Of a DNA stretch of 64,000 nucleotides, positions 41,606 to 49,488 are shown piece after piece. This stretch comes from Phytopseudomonas straminea (GTDB taxonomy: Bacteria > Pseudomonadota > Gammaproteobacteria > Pseudomonadales > Pseudomonadaceae). The notes under the pieces were generated by a model. It searched no databases, had not been told where the DNA came from, and saw only the letters and a list, made by a program, of their open reading frames with translations. Both the position numbers and the translations under genes were made by a program. Position 1 is the first letter of the stretch; every line of letters begins with the position of its first letter. Location of the stretch: positions 62,001 to 126,000 of the forward strand of contig NZ_FOMO01000004.1 of the NCBI RefSeq assembly GCF_900112645.1, given 5' to 3'.

Positions 41606-42241
41606 TTATGGCCGGGCTTCGACTTCCGCTTCCACACGACGGTTGATCGCACGGCCTTCTTCGGTAGCGTTGTCGGCAACCGGACGGCTTTCACCGTAGC
41701 CGACTGCGTTCACGCGGGTACCGCCCACACCGTACTGGTTGACCAGCACTTCACGCACGGCATTAGCACGGCGCTCGGACAGTTTCTGGTTGTAGGCGTC
41801 GGTACCAACGGAGTCGGTATGGCCTTCAACCACGGTGGTGGTTTGCGGGTATTGCTTCATGAAATCAGCCAGGCTCTGGATGTCGCCCATGCTTTCCGAC
41901 TTGACTTGCGCCTTGTCGAAATCGAACTTGACGTCCAGCTCTACACGTACGGCTTCGGCAACCGGCTCTGGTGCGACAGGTTCCTCGACCATTACGGTTT
42001 CTTCTACCACTGCCACTTGCTGATCGTCAGCACCATGAACCCAGCAATAAGCTGCTGCCATGCCGGCGCCGACAACGGCACCACCACCCGCCCAGGCCGA
42101 GCTTTCGATAGCACCCAGAGCCGCGCCACCCACGCCGCCCACGGCAGCACAGGTCGGCCAGTCGGATTTCTGGACGCCAGCGCAGCCCGTCAGAAAGGTG
42201 GACGCAATGATCAGGGGTACCGCTTTCCTTGTAATACTCAT
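41606..42241 (-). CDS. OmpA family lipoprotein with glycine-zipper segment
   Basis: A 211-residue lipoprotein: lipobox FLTGC (Cys20), a glycine-rich membrane-associated segment (CAAVGGVGGAALGAIESSAWAGGGAVVGAG), an acidic linker, then a complete OmpA-like peptidoglycan-binding domain with KFDFDKAQVKSES, VEGHTDSVGTDAYNQKLSERRA and EGRAINRRVEAEV. TAGGAG seven bases before the ATG fixes the start. A single gene, probably an abundant outer-membrane/peptidoglycan linker. Confidence 0.9.
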   Translation of the reverse strand: MSITRKAVPLIIASTFLTGCAGVQKSDWPTCAAVGGVGGAALGAIESSAWAGGGAVVGAGMAAAYCWVHGADDQQVAVVEETVMVEEPVAPEPVAEAVRVELDVKFDFDKAQVKSESMGDIQSLADFMKQYPQTTTVVEGHTDSVGTDAYNQKLSERRANAVREVLVNQYGVGGTRVNAVGYGESRPVADNATEEGRAINRRVEAEVEARP

Positions 42242-42404
42242 ATGCAAGTCTCCTAATGGGAATCGGCGCAAAAACCGACACTCTGGATTAAAGACGCCCG
42301 CTTTTAAATCTGCCAGACAGCACTACGACATCACTGTCGGCCGAACAGTTCTAGTTGAATGTGAGCATGCGCGGTAGTCTGTCGTGATCGCTTCGAGGTT
42401 TCTG

Positions 42405-42902
42405 ATGACTCAGATCACATCCCCCCGTACCCCCCAACAATCGTTGGCCGCTCTACTACAACGCTATGCGCCCGCCAGGCTGCTTTTGGTGAGTGCCAGC
42501 GAACAACCCGCAATAAATGCTTTTCAGCAGGCGCATCCGCACACTTTTGTCGCTCACGCAGTCCCCGGCAATCTTGATAGTGACCTGGCAAGCCAGCGTT
42601 TCGACCTAGCGGTAGTAGTGGACTGCCTGGAACACCTGCCGCGCCGGGACGGCCTGCAATTGCTCGGTGGTATCCGCAACCTCAATGCCAGCCGCATGGC
42701 GGTGCTGGTCGACCTATCGGCCTGCCGCTGGCAGGACACCGACTTCTACGCGCTGGCGCTGCAGGTCAGTGAACGCTTCGCACGCGACGAGCAGGTCCTG
42801 AGTCTGTTCACCTATGACCTGCTTGAATACAAACAGGCGCCCGACTGGCTGAACGCCAAGTTTTGGGCCAACCCGGAGAATTTTGGCAAGTACTGGTGGT
42901 AA
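42405..42902 (+). CDS. Conserved protein with methyltransferase-like fold (DUF6231-like)
   Basis: A 165-residue protein. [18 protein letters not shown] and the segment [27 protein letters not shown] resemble the acidic-loop and motif regions of SAM-methyltransferase folds, but a glycine-rich SAM loop is missing, so activity is doubtful. The conserved end [10 protein letters not shown] is typical of a small Pseudomonas family. GAGG precedes the start. The gene is followed after 2 nt by the YchJ-like gene, so the two form an operon. Confidence 0.7.
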   Translation: MTQITSPRTPQQSLAALLQRYAPARLLLVSASEQPAINAFQQAHPHTFVAHAVPGNLDSDLASQRFDLAVVVDCLEHLPRRDGLQLLGGIRNLNASRMAVLVDLSACRWQDTDFYALALQVSERFARDEQVLSLFTYDLLEYKQAPDWLNAKFWANPENFGKYWW

Positions 42903-42904
42903 GC

Positions 42905-43387
42905 ATGAAACCCGACGCGACTTCAAGTGGCTGCCCGTGCGGTAGCGGCGACTCGCTCGCCGATTGCTGCGGGCGTTATCACGAGGGCGCCGCTGCGCCT
43001 TGTGCGCAAAGCCTGATGCGCTCTCGTTACAGCGCCTACGTGCTGGGCAATGTGGATTATCTGGTGGCGACCTCGCTGCCGGCGCAACAGGCAAAGCTGG
43101 ACGTGGACGGCATTCGCGCCTGGAGCCTGCAGAGCACCTGGCTGGGCCTGGAGGTTGAGCACTCGGAATTGCTCGGCGGCCAGCCCGAACATGCGCGAGT
43201 GACCTTCGTGGCACGCTGGCACGATGCCGATGGCGAGCACAGCCATCGCGAACGCTCGGCCTTCGTGCAGAACGGCGGCCGCTGGTATTTCATCGACCCG
43301 ACCGTGGGTTTGCAGGCGGGTCGCAACGATCCATGCCCCTGCGCCAGCGGCCAGAAATTCAAGAAGTGCTGCGCGACCTATCTGTAG
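42905..43387 (+). CDS. YchJ family protein with two SEC-C zinc motifs
   Basis: A 160-residue protein with SEC-C motifs at both ends: [17 protein letters not shown] near residues 10-26 and [16 protein letters not shown] at the C-terminus. Between them is an NTF2-like domain ([43 protein letters not shown]). SEC-C motifs bind zinc and, in SecA, contact SecB. The precise function of YchJ is unknown. Translation probably couples to the upstream gene. Confidence 0.9.
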   Translation: MKPDATSSGCPCGSGDSLADCCGRYHEGAAAPCAQSLMRSRYSAYVLGNVDYLVATSLPAQQAKLDVDGIRAWSLQSTWLGLEVEHSELLGGQPEHARVTFVARWHDADGEHSHRERSAFVQNGGRWYFIDPTVGLQAGRNDPCPCASGQKFKKCCATYL

Positions 43388-43396
43388 CGGCGGATC

Positions 43397-43966
43397 TCAC
43401 AGTAGCTTGAGGTGCGAGGTATCCGGCGCAGGCGTGGCCGGTGCCGCCTTGGCCTGGCCCATGTCGCTGCCTACCGGCGCCAGGCTGAATGCGGAGAGAT
43501 CCAGATTCGGCGCTGCCACCTCGGCCTTGCCATCCTGCAGATCGGCGCCTAGGGCGGCCACACCGAAATCCGGTGCGTCCACGTCCGCAAACGCGGCCAT
43601 ATACTCATCCCGCGGCGCGACGACCAGGCGGCTAGTGGGTTGCGCCGAGGTCTGGCTGACCGGAGCAGCCGGCGGTGGCGGCGGTGGCGGCGGTGGCGGC
43701 GGTGGCGGCGCCAGCTCGATTTCCTCGATGACCTGCGCTTCGGTATCGACCACCTCGACCCGAGCGCCAGCACGCTCCAGCGTGCTGCGGTACTTTTCCG
43801 CGGAGGCTTCGTCCAGATTGTTTTTGATCACCACGCGGCGCCCGGAAAACAGTTGGGCGATTCGCTGGGCGTCGGCCTGGAACAGCTTTGCCAAGTTCGC
43901 CTGAACCGCTTCCAGCTGAGCGCCGGGCACCAGTTCACCGGAAAATGCGATTTCGTATCGCGCCAT
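43397..43966 (-). CDS. Hypothetical protein with 13-proline tract
   Basis: A 189-residue protein. The N-terminal 75 residues (YEIAFSGELVPGAQ, LFQADAQRIAQLFSGRRVVIKNNLDEASAEKYRSTLERAGA) form a small alpha/beta module that also precedes membrane domains in other proteins. A run of 13 consecutive prolines then separates it from a disordered Ala/Pro-rich C-terminus. Such a run would need elongation factor P for translation. The start MARYEIAF at 43966 has AAGGA at suitable spacing; another ATG lies directly upstream at 43969. The proline run is encoded by tandem GGTGGCGGC-type units. Confidence 0.75.
   Translation of the reverse strand: MARYEIAFSGELVPGAQLEAVQANLAKLFQADAQRIAQLFSGRRVVIKNNLDEASAEKYRSTLERAGARVEVVDTEAQVIEEIELAPPPPPPPPPPPPPAAPVSQTSAQPTSRLVVAPRDEYMAAFADVDAPDFGVAALGADLQDGKAEVAAPNLDLSAFSLAPVGSDMGQAKAAPATPAPDTSHLKLL
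43672..43716. repeat. 9-nt tandem repeat encoding the proline tract
   Basis: About four to five consecutive copies of a GGCGGTGGC unit on the plus strand, inside the gene at 43397. Gain or loss of units would change the proline count by three without a frameshift. Confidence 0.75.
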
Positions 43967-44163
43967 CATCCCTTCCTTCTTGTCAGCTCGCCGCGCCATT
44001 TCGGCCACGGCAATAAAACCTAAATGCATGCAGGCCAGTATGACGCAGCTTTTTGCGCACACACGAGTGACAGTCGGCATTTTCCTCACGGCCAATCACG
44101 CGCGACAGCATTAGGGCAGTAACGCCGTCTCTTGTTACACTGAGGCCTCGAACGGAGTATGAA

Positions 44164-44661
44164 ATGTTTTCTCGGGCGCAAATGATAAGAATTCTTAGCC
44201 TAATGGTATTCCTGGGTATGGGCGCGGCACTCAGCGGCTGCTCGACCTGGTTCTCGGACAGCTTCAAGGATCCGGACGTACGCCTCGTCGACGTCAATGT
44301 GGTCAAGGCCAAGCTGCTCGAACAGCGCTTCATGCTGCGCTTTCGCATCGACAATCCCAATGACGTCAGCCTTCCGGTACGTGGCCTCGAATACGTGGTG
44401 CACCTGAACGACGTGCTGCTCGCCGATGGCGAATCGGAGGTCTGGTTCACCGTACCGGCCAATGGTCATCTGGAGTTCGACGTGCCAGTGCGCACCAACC
44501 TGTGGCGCCACGTACGCCAAGTGGTCAAGCTGCTGGAGAACCCCAATGAGCCGATTCGCTACCGCCTGCAAGGCCAGGTGAAAACCGGATTATTCTTCGG
44601 CCGCCGCGTGCACATGGCGCGCAATGGCGAGATAATTCCCGGCGATTATCTTCCGGAGTGA
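44164..44661 (+). CDS. LEA type 2 (WHy domain) lipoprotein
   Basis: A 165-residue lipoprotein with lipobox LSGC (Cys26). The mature part is a late-embryogenesis-abundant type 2/WHy domain: [36 protein letters not shown] and [13 protein letters not shown]. Such domains appear in desiccation and stress tolerance proteins. It is first of a small run (this gene, the His-rich SEC-C protein, the DUF2489-like gene, then quiP after 117 nt). Confidence 0.88.
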   Translation: MFSRAQMIRILSLMVFLGMGAALSGCSTWFSDSFKDPDVRLVDVNVVKAKLLEQRFMLRFRIDNPNDVSLPVRGLEYVVHLNDVLLADGESEVWFTVPANGHLEFDVPVRTNLWRHVRQVVKLLENPNEPIRYRLQGQVKTGLFFGRRVHMARNGEIIPGDYLPE

Positions 44662-44666
44662 CCCGC

Positions 44667-44867
44667 ATGACCCAGCAACCCCACGTCCATGGCCCTGACT
44701 GCAACCACGATCACGACCATGATCATGGCCACCACGGCCACGTGCACGGCCCGCACTGCAACCACGCGCCTCAGGAGCCAGTGCGCAATTCCCTGAAGGA
44801 CGTTGGCCGCAATGATCCCTGCCCATGCGGCAGCGAGAAGAAATTCAAGAAGTGCCATGGGGCTTGA
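44667..44867 (+). CDS. Small His-rich protein with SEC-C zinc motif
   Basis: A 66-residue protein in two parts: an N-terminal His/Asp cluster ([18 protein letters not shown] and HVHGPHCNH) that should bind divalent metals, and a C-terminal SEC-C motif [19 protein letters not shown]. Likely a zinc or nickel-binding accessory or storage protein; exact role unknown. GGAG lies eight bases upstream of the ATG. The next gene starts 11 nt inside its 3' end. Confidence 0.8.
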   Translation: MTQQPHVHGPDCNHDHDHDHGHHGHVHGPHCNHAPQEPVRNSLKDVGRNDPCPCGSEKKFKKCHGA

Positions 44868-45309
44868 TCGCCTCCTGATTCTGCTTGCGGTACTGATCGT
44901 CGGCGCACTCGCCTTGTACGCGGCTCACCTCTGGCGCCAGGTCTGGGCCAGGCAGCATCAGCAGGCGCAAGTGCGCCTCGCGCAACGCCAGCGCCTGCAT
45001 GATGATCTTCGTGTGCTGGCGAGCTCTCTGCTCGACGGCCAGCTGCCGCTGATCGAAGGCGCCATCCGCATCAAGGTGCTGCTCGACAATTACGATAGCC
45101 AGCTGAGCCTCATGCCCCAAGCCCAGGTATTCCAACGCCTGTACGACGCCACCGCCCATGTGCCGACCCACGCCGACTGGCAGGCCCTGAGCCGCATCGA
45201 ACGTCGCCAGCACGAGGCGCGTTTTTCCGAGCTGACCGAGGCCCACCAGCAGCAGGCTCACGAGGCGGCACGCTGGCTGCTAGACACAGGACTGGCCGCC
45301 CGGCCATAA
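44857..45309 (+). CDS. DUF2489-like membrane-anchored protein
   Basis: A 150-residue protein with one N-terminal helix ([21 protein letters not shown]) and a predicted alpha-helical soluble domain rich in Gln, Arg and Glu ([39 protein letters not shown]). It resembles DUF2489 proteins of unknown function. It overlaps the end of the His-rich gene and lies just upstream of quiP, as I recall from P. aeruginosa, though I could not verify that. Confidence 0.78.
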   Translation: MGLDRLLILLAVLIVGALALYAAHLWRQVWARQHQQAQVRLAQRQRLHDDLRVLASSLLDGQLPLIEGAIRIKVLLDNYDSQLSLMPQAQVFQRLYDATAHVPTHADWQALSRIERRQHEARFSELTEAHQQQAHEAARWLLDTGLAARP

Positions 45310-45426
45310 ACCCACGTCGCATCGCCTCTCGCGCCACTTGCCAGGCGCCATGGGGCTCTCTACCTTTAGCGCCTTCGCGCCCGGGCGCCCGCCCACCACC
45401 CTCTCTATCCTTCAGGAGTCCGCCGC

Positions 45427-47958
45427 ATGCTGCCGCGCGCTTTCCGCCCTCTCGCCACCCTGAGCCTCGCCGGCCTCGTCACCGGCATGGTCGCGCTGAG
45501 CGGTTGCCAATCCCTGCTCGACAGCCGTTATCGCAGCAGCGTGGCACCCGATCAGGGCTCCTTTCGCGTGCAGGGCCTGGCGCAGACCGCTTCGGTGCGC
45601 CATAACCCGCTCGGCATGCCGCTGATCGAGACCCACACTTTCCACGACGCCCTGTTCACCCTGGGTTACGTGCATGCCAGCGATCGCCTCAGCCAGATGG
45701 TCAGCCTGCGCCTGATGGCCGAGGGGCGTCTGGCGGAAATGGCCGGCCCCGGCGCCCTGGAAATGGACCGGTTCATGCGCGCGGTGAACCTCAAGAAGAG
45801 CGCCGAGGTGCTCTACAAGAATGCCTCGCCACGCATGAAGGCGTTTTTCGAGGTCTACGCCCGCGGTGTCAACGCCTACCTGTTCCGTTATCGCGACAAG
45901 CTGCCGATGGATCTGGCCGAAGCCGGCTATCGCCCGCCGTACTGGAAGCCGGAAGACTCGGTGCTGGTGTTCTGCCTGCTCAACTTCGGCCTGTCGGTGA
46001 ACCTGCAGGAAGAAATCGCCGCCCTGAGCCTGACCCAGAAGGTCGGCGCCGACAAACTCGCCTGGCTGCTGCCGACCTACCCGGACGAGCCGCTGCCGTT
46101 CGAGGAGGCCGACAAGCTCAAGGGCCTGAACCTGGGCGGCAGCATCCCCGGCCTGCAGGCGGTGAAGAGCGCCGCCGCCCAGGTGTCCGAACAGCACATG
46201 CTCGGCGTCGCCGCCTCGAACAACTGGGCCATCGGCCCGTCGCGCAGCCGCAGCGGCAAGAGCCTCTTGGCCAACGACATGCATCTGCCGATCGAGCTGC
46301 CTTCGGTATGGAGCTTCGTGCAGATCCGCGCGCCGAAATTCCAGGCCTCGGGTGTCACGGTCGCGGGCATTCCCGCGGTGGTCGCCGGCTTCAACGGCAA
46401 GCTCGCCTGGGGCATGACCATGGTCATGGGCGACAACCAGGACCTGTTCCTCGAGCAGGTCAAGCGCGAAGGCAACCGCCTGCTGTACCTCGCCGACGGC
46501 AAATGGCAGCCAGCCGTGCAGCGCCAGGAAACCTTCTTCATCAAGGGCCAGAAACCGATCCGCGAAGCTATCTACGAGACCCGCCACGGCCCGCTGCTCA
46601 ACAGCGTGCTGGGCGAGCGTAAGCACCCCATGCAACCCCTGCAGATCCAGAGCGGCTATGGCCTGGCGCTACAGACCGCGCAGTTCGAGAACGACGCCAG
46701 CCTGGACGCCTTCTTCGATCTGTCCCGCGCCCAGTCGGTCGAGCAGGCCTTCGAGGCGACCCGGGAAATCCGCGCCATGCCGCTGAACCTGGTATTCGCC
46801 GATGCCGAACATATCGGCTGGCAGGTCACCGGGCGCTTCCCCAACCGCCGCGAAGGTCAGGGCCTGGTGCCCTCGCCGGGTTGGGACAGCCGCTACGAAT
46901 GGGACGGTTTCGCCGACCCGATGCTCCACCCTTACGATCAGGACCCGCAGCAGGGTTGGCTTGGTAGCGCCAACCAGCGCAGCGTGCCGCGCGGCTACGG
47001 CATGCAGCTGTCCAATTCCTGGTACGGGCCGGAGCGCTATGAGCGCATCGCCCAGCTGGCCGGCAGCGGCCGTCATGACACGCAAAGCATGATCGCCATG
47101 CAGTACGACCAGACCTCGCCTTTCGTGGCCAAGCTGCAGGGCATGTTCGAAGCCCCGCACATGGCCGGTCCGCTGCGCCAGGCCATCGACCGCCTGCCCG
47201 AGCCACAGCGCGGCAAGGCCCGCGAAGCCTTTAGCCGGCTGATGGCCTTCGACGGCAAGCTCTCGGCCACCTCGGCCGATGCCGCCATCTATGGCGCCTT
47301 CCTGCAGCAGAGCGCCCGGGAAATCTTCCTCGACGAACTGGGCTCGGAAACCTCGCCGGCCTGGCAGGCGCTGGTGGGCACCGCCAACCTGTCCTACTCG
47401 GCCCAGGCCGACCACCTGCTCGGCCGCGACGACAGCCCGTTCTGGGATGACGTGCGTACCGCGCAGAAGGAAGACAAACCGGCGATCCTGGCGCGCAGCC
47501 TGGCGGCCAGCATCGAGCTGCTCGAACAGCGCCTGGGCGCCGACCGCAGTGCCTGGCAGTGGGGCAAGCTACACACCTACGAGTGGCGCAGCGGCAGCAC
47601 GCAGATGGCGCCGTACCTGAGCGCCGGCCAGCGCGCCAGCATCGCCTCGCTCAAGGGCTATCTGGACCGCGGCCCCTACCCCGCCGGTGGCGACCACAGC
47701 ACCCTGAACGTCTCGGCCTACAACTGGGGCCAGGATTTCGATACCTGGCTGATCCCCAGCATGCGCATGATCGTCGACTTCGGCCGCGAGGAGCCGATGA
47801 TCGGCCTCAACAGCACCGGGCAGTCGGGCAACCCGGCCAGCCCGCACTATGCCGACGGCATCGACGCCTGGCGTCGCGCCCAGTACGTGAGCTTCCCGAT
47901 GCTGCAGCAGAACCTGGAGAAGACCTACGGCAGCAAACGCCTGCTGCTGACGCCCTGA
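45427..47958 (+). CDS. quiP: Acyl-homoserine lactone acylase QuiP
   Basis: An 843-residue penicillin-acylase-type (Ntn) hydrolase that cleaves the acyl chain from long-chain homoserine lactones. The signal peptide ends in ALSGC (Cys27), so it is a probable lipoprotein. Autocleavage is expected before Ser264 in ASNNWAIGP, the N-terminal nucleophile of the beta chain. The sequence closely follows P. aeruginosa QuiP as I remember it (for example [20 protein letters not shown] and [15 protein letters not shown]). CAGGAG lies about 8-10 nt before the start. No luxI or luxR homologue is in the window. Confidence 0.9.
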   Translation: MLPRAFRPLATLSLAGLVTGMVALSGCQSLLDSRYRSSVAPDQGSFRVQGLAQTASVRHNPLGMPLIETHTFHDALFTLGYVHASDRLSQMVSLRLMAEGRLAEMAGPGALEMDRFMRAVNLKKSAEVLYKNASPRMKAFFEVYARGVNAYLFRYRDKLPMDLAEAGYRPPYWKPEDSVLVFCLLNFGLSVNLQEEIAALSLTQKVGADKLAWLLPTYPDEPLPFEEADKLKGLNLGGSIPGLQAVKSAAAQVSEQHMLGVAASNNWAIGPSRSRSGKSLLANDMHLPIELPSVWSFVQIRAPKFQASGVTVAGIPAVVAGFNGKLAWGMTMVMGDNQDLFLEQVKREGNRLLYLADGKWQPAVQRQETFFIKGQKPIREAIYETRHGPLLNSVLGERKHPMQPLQIQSGYGLALQTAQFENDASLDAFFDLSRAQSVEQAFEATREIRAMPLNLVFADAEHIGWQVTGRFPNRREGQGLVPSPGWDSRYEWDGFADPMLHPYDQDPQQGWLGSANQRSVPRGYGMQLSNSWYGPERYERIAQLAGSGRHDTQSMIAMQYDQTSPFVAKLQGMFEAPHMAGPLRQAIDRLPEPQRGKAREAFSRLMAFDGKLSATSADAAIYGAFLQQSAREIFLDELGSETSPAWQALVGTANLSYSAQADHLLGRDDSPFWDDVRTAQKEDKPAILARSLAASIELLEQRLGADRSAWQWGKLHTYEWRSGSTQMAPYLSAGQRASIASLKGYLDRGPYPAGGDHSTLNVSAYNWGQDFDTWLIPSMRMIVDFGREEPMIGLNSTGQSGNPASPHYADGIDAWRRAQYVSFPMLQQNLEKTYGSKRLLLTP

Positions 47959-48059
47959 CGCACAGCAGCGGTGCGCCGCGCACCAATAAAAGTCAGCAGG
48001 TGCTGCTTCGATTAGAGCAGCGCTTCACGAATGGCCCGTTCCGGCGGGCTCTGACGAGT

Positions 48060-48075
48060 TGGCACAGTCTCTGCT
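48060..48075 (+). promoter_or_regulatory. Putative sigma54 promoter of the nitrate reductase operon
   Basis: TGGCACAGTCTCTGCT fits the -24/-12 pattern, with GG and GC exactly 10 nt apart. Transcription would start near 48086 and give a 137-nt leader. I found no convincing NtrC site upstream. Confidence 0.6.
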
Positions 48076-48085
48076 CTGGATCTTC

Positions 48086-48181
48086 CAGACATAGCGCGTG
48101 CCGGCCATCGGTACACGCCCCGAAGCGAATCGGGACCGGACAAAGGCGTCCTTGCACTCACGGTGCAGGACGCCTTTTTTT
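48086..48181 (+). promoter_or_regulatory. ANTAR-type antitermination leader of the nitrate reductase operon
   Basis: In the predicted leader, a first hairpin closes with GCGTG/CACGC (from about 48097). The second is CCCGA-AGCGAA-TCGGG (48119-48134), whose six-base loop has A at position 1 and G at position 4, the ANTAR recognition pattern. It is followed by a strong terminator (stem AAAGGCGTCC / GGACGCCTTT, T7 tail, 48142-48181). The NIT-ANTAR regulator nasR is encoded 5 kb downstream. Confidence 0.7.
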
Positions 48182-48222
48182 CGGCCCCACGTTGGCCCGG
48201 GTCAGCTCAACGGAGGTCGCGG

Positions 48223-49488
48223 ATGAAACGCTTGAAACTGGTGATGATCGGCAACGGTATGGCCGGCGTGCGCACGCTCGAAGAGCTGCTGAAGATCGCC
48301 CCCGATCTCTACGACATCACCGTGTTCGGCGCCGAGCCGCACCCCAACTACAACCGCATCCTGCTCTCGCCGGTACTGGCCGGTGAGCAGACCTTCGACG
48401 ACATCGTGCTCAACGACCTCGCCTGGTACGCCGACCACGGCATCGGGCTGCGCCTGGGTCGCAAGGTGCTGGAGATCGACCGCGTCCGCCGCCAGGTGAT
48501 CGCTGATGACGGCAGCCGCGCCGCGTACGACCGCCTGCTGATCGCCACCGGCTCGCGGCCGTTCATGCTGCCGATCCCCGGCAACACGCTGGACGGCGTA
48601 ATCGGCTACCGCGACATCGCCGACACCCGCCTTATGCTCGACAGCGCCAGCCGGCACCGCCGAGCGGTGGTGATCGGCGGCGGCCTGCTGGGCCTGGAAG
48701 CGGCCCACGGCCTCAAGCTGCGCGGCATGGAGGTCAGCGTGGTGCATAATGGCGCGACCCTGCTGGAGCGCCAGCTCGACGAGCGTGCCGGGCGCCTGCT
48801 GCAAGCCGCGCTGGAACGCCGCGGCCTGCACTTCGCCCTCGGTAAACAGACCAGCGAGCTGATCGGAGGCGCCACCGGCCGGGTCAGTACAGTACGCTTC
48901 AGCGATGGCCAGAGCCTGCCGGCCGACCTGGTGGTGATGGCCGCCGGCATTCGTCCCAATATCGAACTGGCCCAGCGCGCCGGCCTGCCGTGCGCACGCG
49001 GCATCCTGGTCGACGACACCCTGCAGAGCTTCGACCCACGCGTCTACGCGGTGGGCGAATGCGTCAGCCACCGCGGCGTCGCCTACGGCCTGGTGGCGCC
49101 GTTGTTCGAGCAGGCCCGCGTGTGCGCCAGCCACCTGGCCATGCAGGGCTATCGTCGCTACCTTGGCTCGCTGACCTCCACCAAGCTCAAGGTCACCGGC
49201 ATTGAGCTGTTTTCCGCCGGGGATTTCGCCGGTGACCCGGGTACCCAGAGCATCACCCTGGACGACCCGACTACCGGCAGCTACCGCAAGCTGGTGCTGA
49301 AGAACGACGTGCTGGTCGGTGCCTGCCTGTACGGCGATACCGCTGATGGCGCCTGGTACCTGCAACTGATCCGCGAAGGCCGCAATGTGGCCGCCATCCG
49401 CGACCAGCTGATGTTCGGCGAAGCGGCCGCAGCAAGCCAGGCACCGACCGTGACTGCCGAACCGCTGCTCTTGCAGGGAGCAGCCTGA
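48223..49488 (+). CDS. FAD/NADH reductase subunit of assimilatory nitrate reductase (NirB N-terminal-like, NasC type)
   Basis: A 421-residue flavoprotein with the pyridine nucleotide-disulfide fold. N-terminal FAD motif VMIGNGMAGVRTLEELL, then ITVFGAEPHPNYNRILLSPVL, a central NAD(H) motif VIGGGLLGLEAAHGLK and the C-terminal FAD block VYAVGECVSHRG. It corresponds to the front of NirB but stops before the [2Fe-2S] and siroheme domains. It most likely passes NADH electrons to NasA, like Klebsiella NasC. CGGAGG precedes the ATG; the stop overlaps the nasA ATG by one base. Confidence 0.85.
   Translation: MKRLKLVMIGNGMAGVRTLEELLKIAPDLYDITVFGAEPHPNYNRILLSPVLAGEQTFDDIVLNDLAWYADHGIGLRLGRKVLEIDRVRRQVIADDGSRAAYDRLLIATGSRPFMLPIPGNTLDGVIGYRDIADTRLMLDSASRHRRAVVIGGGLLGLEAAHGLKLRGMEVSVVHNGATLLERQLDERAGRLLQAALERRGLHFALGKQTSELIGGATGRVSTVRFSDGQSLPADLVVMAAGIRPNIELAQRAGLPCARGILVDDTLQSFDPRVYAVGECVSHRGVAYGLVAPLFEQARVCASHLAMQGYRRYLGSLTSTKLKVTGIELFSAGDFAGDPGTQSITLDDPTTGSYRKLVLKNDVLVGACLYGDTADGAWYLQLIREGRNVAAIRDQLMFGEAAAASQAPTVTAEPLLLQGAA

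Noticed and set aside
43672..43716. Short tandem repeat considered as a CRISPR-like array
   Set aside because: The units are 9 nt, contiguous, and lie inside a coding frame encoding prolines; there are no spacers.
47980..48060. Possible NtrC operators upstream of the first sigma54 element (GGTGC...GCACC)
   Set aside because: The half-sites are in the opposite orientation or wrongly spaced relative to the GCAC-N7-GTGC pattern.
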